Source: Actinomycetes bacterium
Lineage (GTDB): Bacteria; Actinomycetota; Actinomycetes; Mycobacteriales; Mycobacteriaceae
Assembly (NCBI GenBank): GCA_023461275.1
Contig: JAEYMI010000074.1
Span: forward strand, 164,044 to 228,043
Direction of reading: 5' to 3'
Length of the DNA stretch: 64,000 nucleotides
The translations under genes and the position numbers were made by a program. The notes under the pieces were generated by a model, which was not told where the DNA came from, did no database searches, and was given only the letters and a program-made list of their open reading frames with translations. Of this stretch, positions 61,127 to 64,000 are shown piece by piece. Position 1 is the first letter of the stretch, and every line of letters starts with the position of its first letter.

Positions 61127-62050
61127 ATGGCCAGCATTCGTGAACTGCGTTCGCGCATCCGCTCGGTGCAGTCGACCAAGAAGATCACCAAGGCCCAGGA
61201 GCTGATCGCGACGTCGCGGATCACCCGTGCGCAGGCACGCGTGAAGGCGGCCCTGCCGTACTCCCGGGAAATGACCGCGGTGCTCTCCGAGCTCGCCAGC
61301 AACGCGGGCTCGCTCGACCACCCGCTGCTGTCCGAGCGGGAGAATCCGAAGCGCGCCGCGATCCTGGTGATCACCAGCGACCGCGGCATGTGCGGCGGCT
61401 ACAACGCCAACGTGCTGCGTGCGACGCGCGAGCTGATCTCGCTGGTCAAGGAAGAGGGCAAGGAGCCCGTTCTGTTCGTCATGGGGCAGAAGGGCGTCGG
61501 CTTCTTCAGTTTCCGCGGGCAGACCGTCGAGGATTCGTGGACCGGGTTCTCTCAGTCGCCGGACTACGCCGATGCCGCGCAGGCCACCGACTTCCTCGTC
61601 GAGTTGTTCCTGGCCGGATCGGGTGAACAGGTGGCACGTCCCGATGGCGAGGGATCGCTTGAGGGCGTGGACGAGATCCATCTCGTCTACACCAAGTTCG
61701 TTTCGATGCTGACCCAGAACCCCGAGGTTCGACGAGTGGCCCCGCTGGTGGTCACCGAGCAGGGCGAGAACGAGGACGCGCTGGAGTCGCGTAACTACGC
61801 ATTCGAGCCCGGCGCCGAGTCGCTGCTCGACGCGTTGTTGCCGAAGTACGTCGCCACGCGCGTCTACTCGGCTCTGCTGGATTCGTCGGCGTCGGAGTCC
61901 GCGGCACGTCGTACCGCCATGAAGGCGGCCACCGACAACGCCGAGGAACTCGCCAAGTCGCTCTCGCGTGAGGCGAACCAGCTCCGGCAGGCGCAGATCA
62001 CCCAGGAGATCTCCGAGATCGTCGGTGGATCGAGCGCACTGGCCGGCTGA
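61127..62050 (+). CDS. atpG: ATP synthase F1 subunit gamma
   Basis: 307 residues. N-terminal helix (IRSVQSTKKITKAQELIATS) and C-terminal helix (RREANQLRQAQITQEISEIV in part) form the central shaft; SDRGMCGGYNAN is conserved. An insertion around EGSLEGVDEIHLVYTKF lies where mycobacterial gamma has its extra loop. Confidence 0.95.
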   Translation: MASIRELRSRIRSVQSTKKITKAQELIATSRITRAQARVKAALPYSREMTAVLSELASNAGSLDHPLLSERENPKRAAILVITSDRGMCGGYNANVLRATRELISLVKEEGKEPVLFVMGQKGVGFFSFRGQTVEDSWTGFSQSPDYADAAQATDFLVELFLAGSGEQVARPDGEGSLEGVDEIHLVYTKFVSMLTQNPEVRRVAPLVVTEQGENEDALESRNYAFEPGAESLLDALLPKYVATRVYSALLDSSASESAARRTAMKAATDNAEELAKSLSREANQLRQAQITQEISEIVGGSSALAG

Positions 62051-62104
62051 CGGCCAACCCACACATGACTTTGACGAATTTCGACAGGAAGTGACCGAAC
62101 CATC

Positions 62105-63553
<1,449 letters not shown>

Positions 63554-63562
63554 CGTAAAGCG

Positions 63563-63940
63563 ATGGCTGACAAGTCTTTTCACGTGGAAGTCGTCGCCGC
63601 CGACGCCGAGCTCTACTCCGGTGAGGCGACCTTCGTGATCGCCCAGACCACCGTTGGCGAGCTCGGTGTGCTGGCCGGTCACGAACCGCTGCTCGGTCAG
63701 CTCGTTCCCGGTGGTTTCGTGGTGATCGTCGAAGAGGACGGCACGCGCAAGGCCGCGGCGGTCGAGGGAGGTTTTCTCTCGGTCACCGGTGAGGCCGTGA
63801 CCATCCTCGCCGAGGCGGCCACCTGGGCCGACGACGTCGACCTCGCCGCCGAGAAGTCTGCCCTGGAGGCAGCCGAACCCGGCAGCGACGACTACAACCG
63901 CGCACACGCACGGATCGCGGCGGTCGAGCACTCCGGATAG
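63563..63940 (+). CDS. atpC: ATP synthase F1 subunit epsilon
   Basis: 125 residues. A beta-sandwich N-terminus (ELYSGEATFVIAQTTVGELG, LAGHEPLLGQL) and a short C-terminal helical part. It couples the shaft to the c-ring. The last 60 bases of the window after it show no gene. Confidence 0.95.
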   Translation: MADKSFHVEVVAADAELYSGEATFVIAQTTVGELGVLAGHEPLLGQLVPGGFVVIVEEDGTRKAAAVEGGFLSVTGEAVTILAEAATWADDVDLAAEKSALEAAEPGSDDYNRAHARIAAVEHSG

Positions 63941-64000
63941 GGGCTCGTAACGCTCGAGCAGATCGTTTGACCATCTCGGCCGGTCATCGGAGATTTCCGA

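Noticed and set aside
59470..61389. 639-codon frame antisense to atpA
   Set aside because: It mirrors atpA; same reasons as other long antisense frames.

Overview
The window is GC-rich chromosomal DNA of a mycolic-acid actinomycete (Mycobacteriales/Corynebacteriales). The gene order argS-lysA-hom-thrC-thrB-rho ... rpmE-prfA-prmC-sua5 ... wecA-atpIBEFHAGDC matches the Mycobacterium tuberculosis Rv1292-Rv1311 segment. kgd with its Rv1249c-like and Rv1250-like neighbours, sbcDC, and a tRNA-Arg just before the argS region follow the same scheme. Gordonia or a close relative is my best guess; the genus is inferred from gene layout, not from a search.

Layout. 1-6570 (+): a tightly overlapping glycolipid-type operon with the end of an ABC-2 permease, a family-2 glycosyltransferase, two UGT-like glycosyltransferases and two HxxxDG acyltransferases. 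6609-16301 (-): kgd (2-oxoglutarate decarboxylase/dehydrogenase), a one-chain ABC exporter, an Rv1249c-like membrane protein and a CPWA-type glutathionyl-hydroquinone reductase homologue. 16401-18619 (+): a PadR regulator and an MFS pump, with a 20-bp palindrome in the divergent promoter region. 18679-22864 (+): sbcD-sbcC. 22940-23012: tRNA-Arg(CCG).

22988-29663: a 6.7-kb integrated element bounded by 26-bp direct repeats of the tRNA 3' end. It holds a P4-type primase/helicase remnant, a small unknown gene, a WhiB-like gene, an HNH nuclease, another small gene, a fused HK97 prohead protease-major capsid gene and a tyrosine integrase lacking its catalytic C-terminus. It resembles the phiRv1/phiRv2 type of capsid-encoding satellite, but it looks decayed because the primase has lost its front and the integrase its end. 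A nested palindrome of about 100 nt follows the primase.

29776-40857: a cupin, a class II amidotransferase and an esterase, followed by argS and the lysine/threonine genes lysA-hom-thrC-thrB, which are translationally coupled in part, then rho with a structured leader. 41161-49803 (-): an operon inserted between rho and rpmE, made of a 1911-aa glutamate-synthase-like protein, a CysJ-like diflavin reductase and a HmuS-like heme-handling protein, preceded by a DtxR/IdeR-like box. This is the most interesting unit in the window: it looks like an iron-controlled redox/heme system with no gltD. 50132-63940 (+): rpmE, prfA, prmC, sua5, a COG0523 metallochaperone with a perfect Fur/Zur-type 7-1-7 box at its start, wecA, and the complete ATP synthase operon including the mycobacterial-type b-delta fusion.

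All functional calls come from reading motifs and gene order; no database search was run. Many genes overlap by ATGA, GTGA or TTGA, which was used to choose starts.
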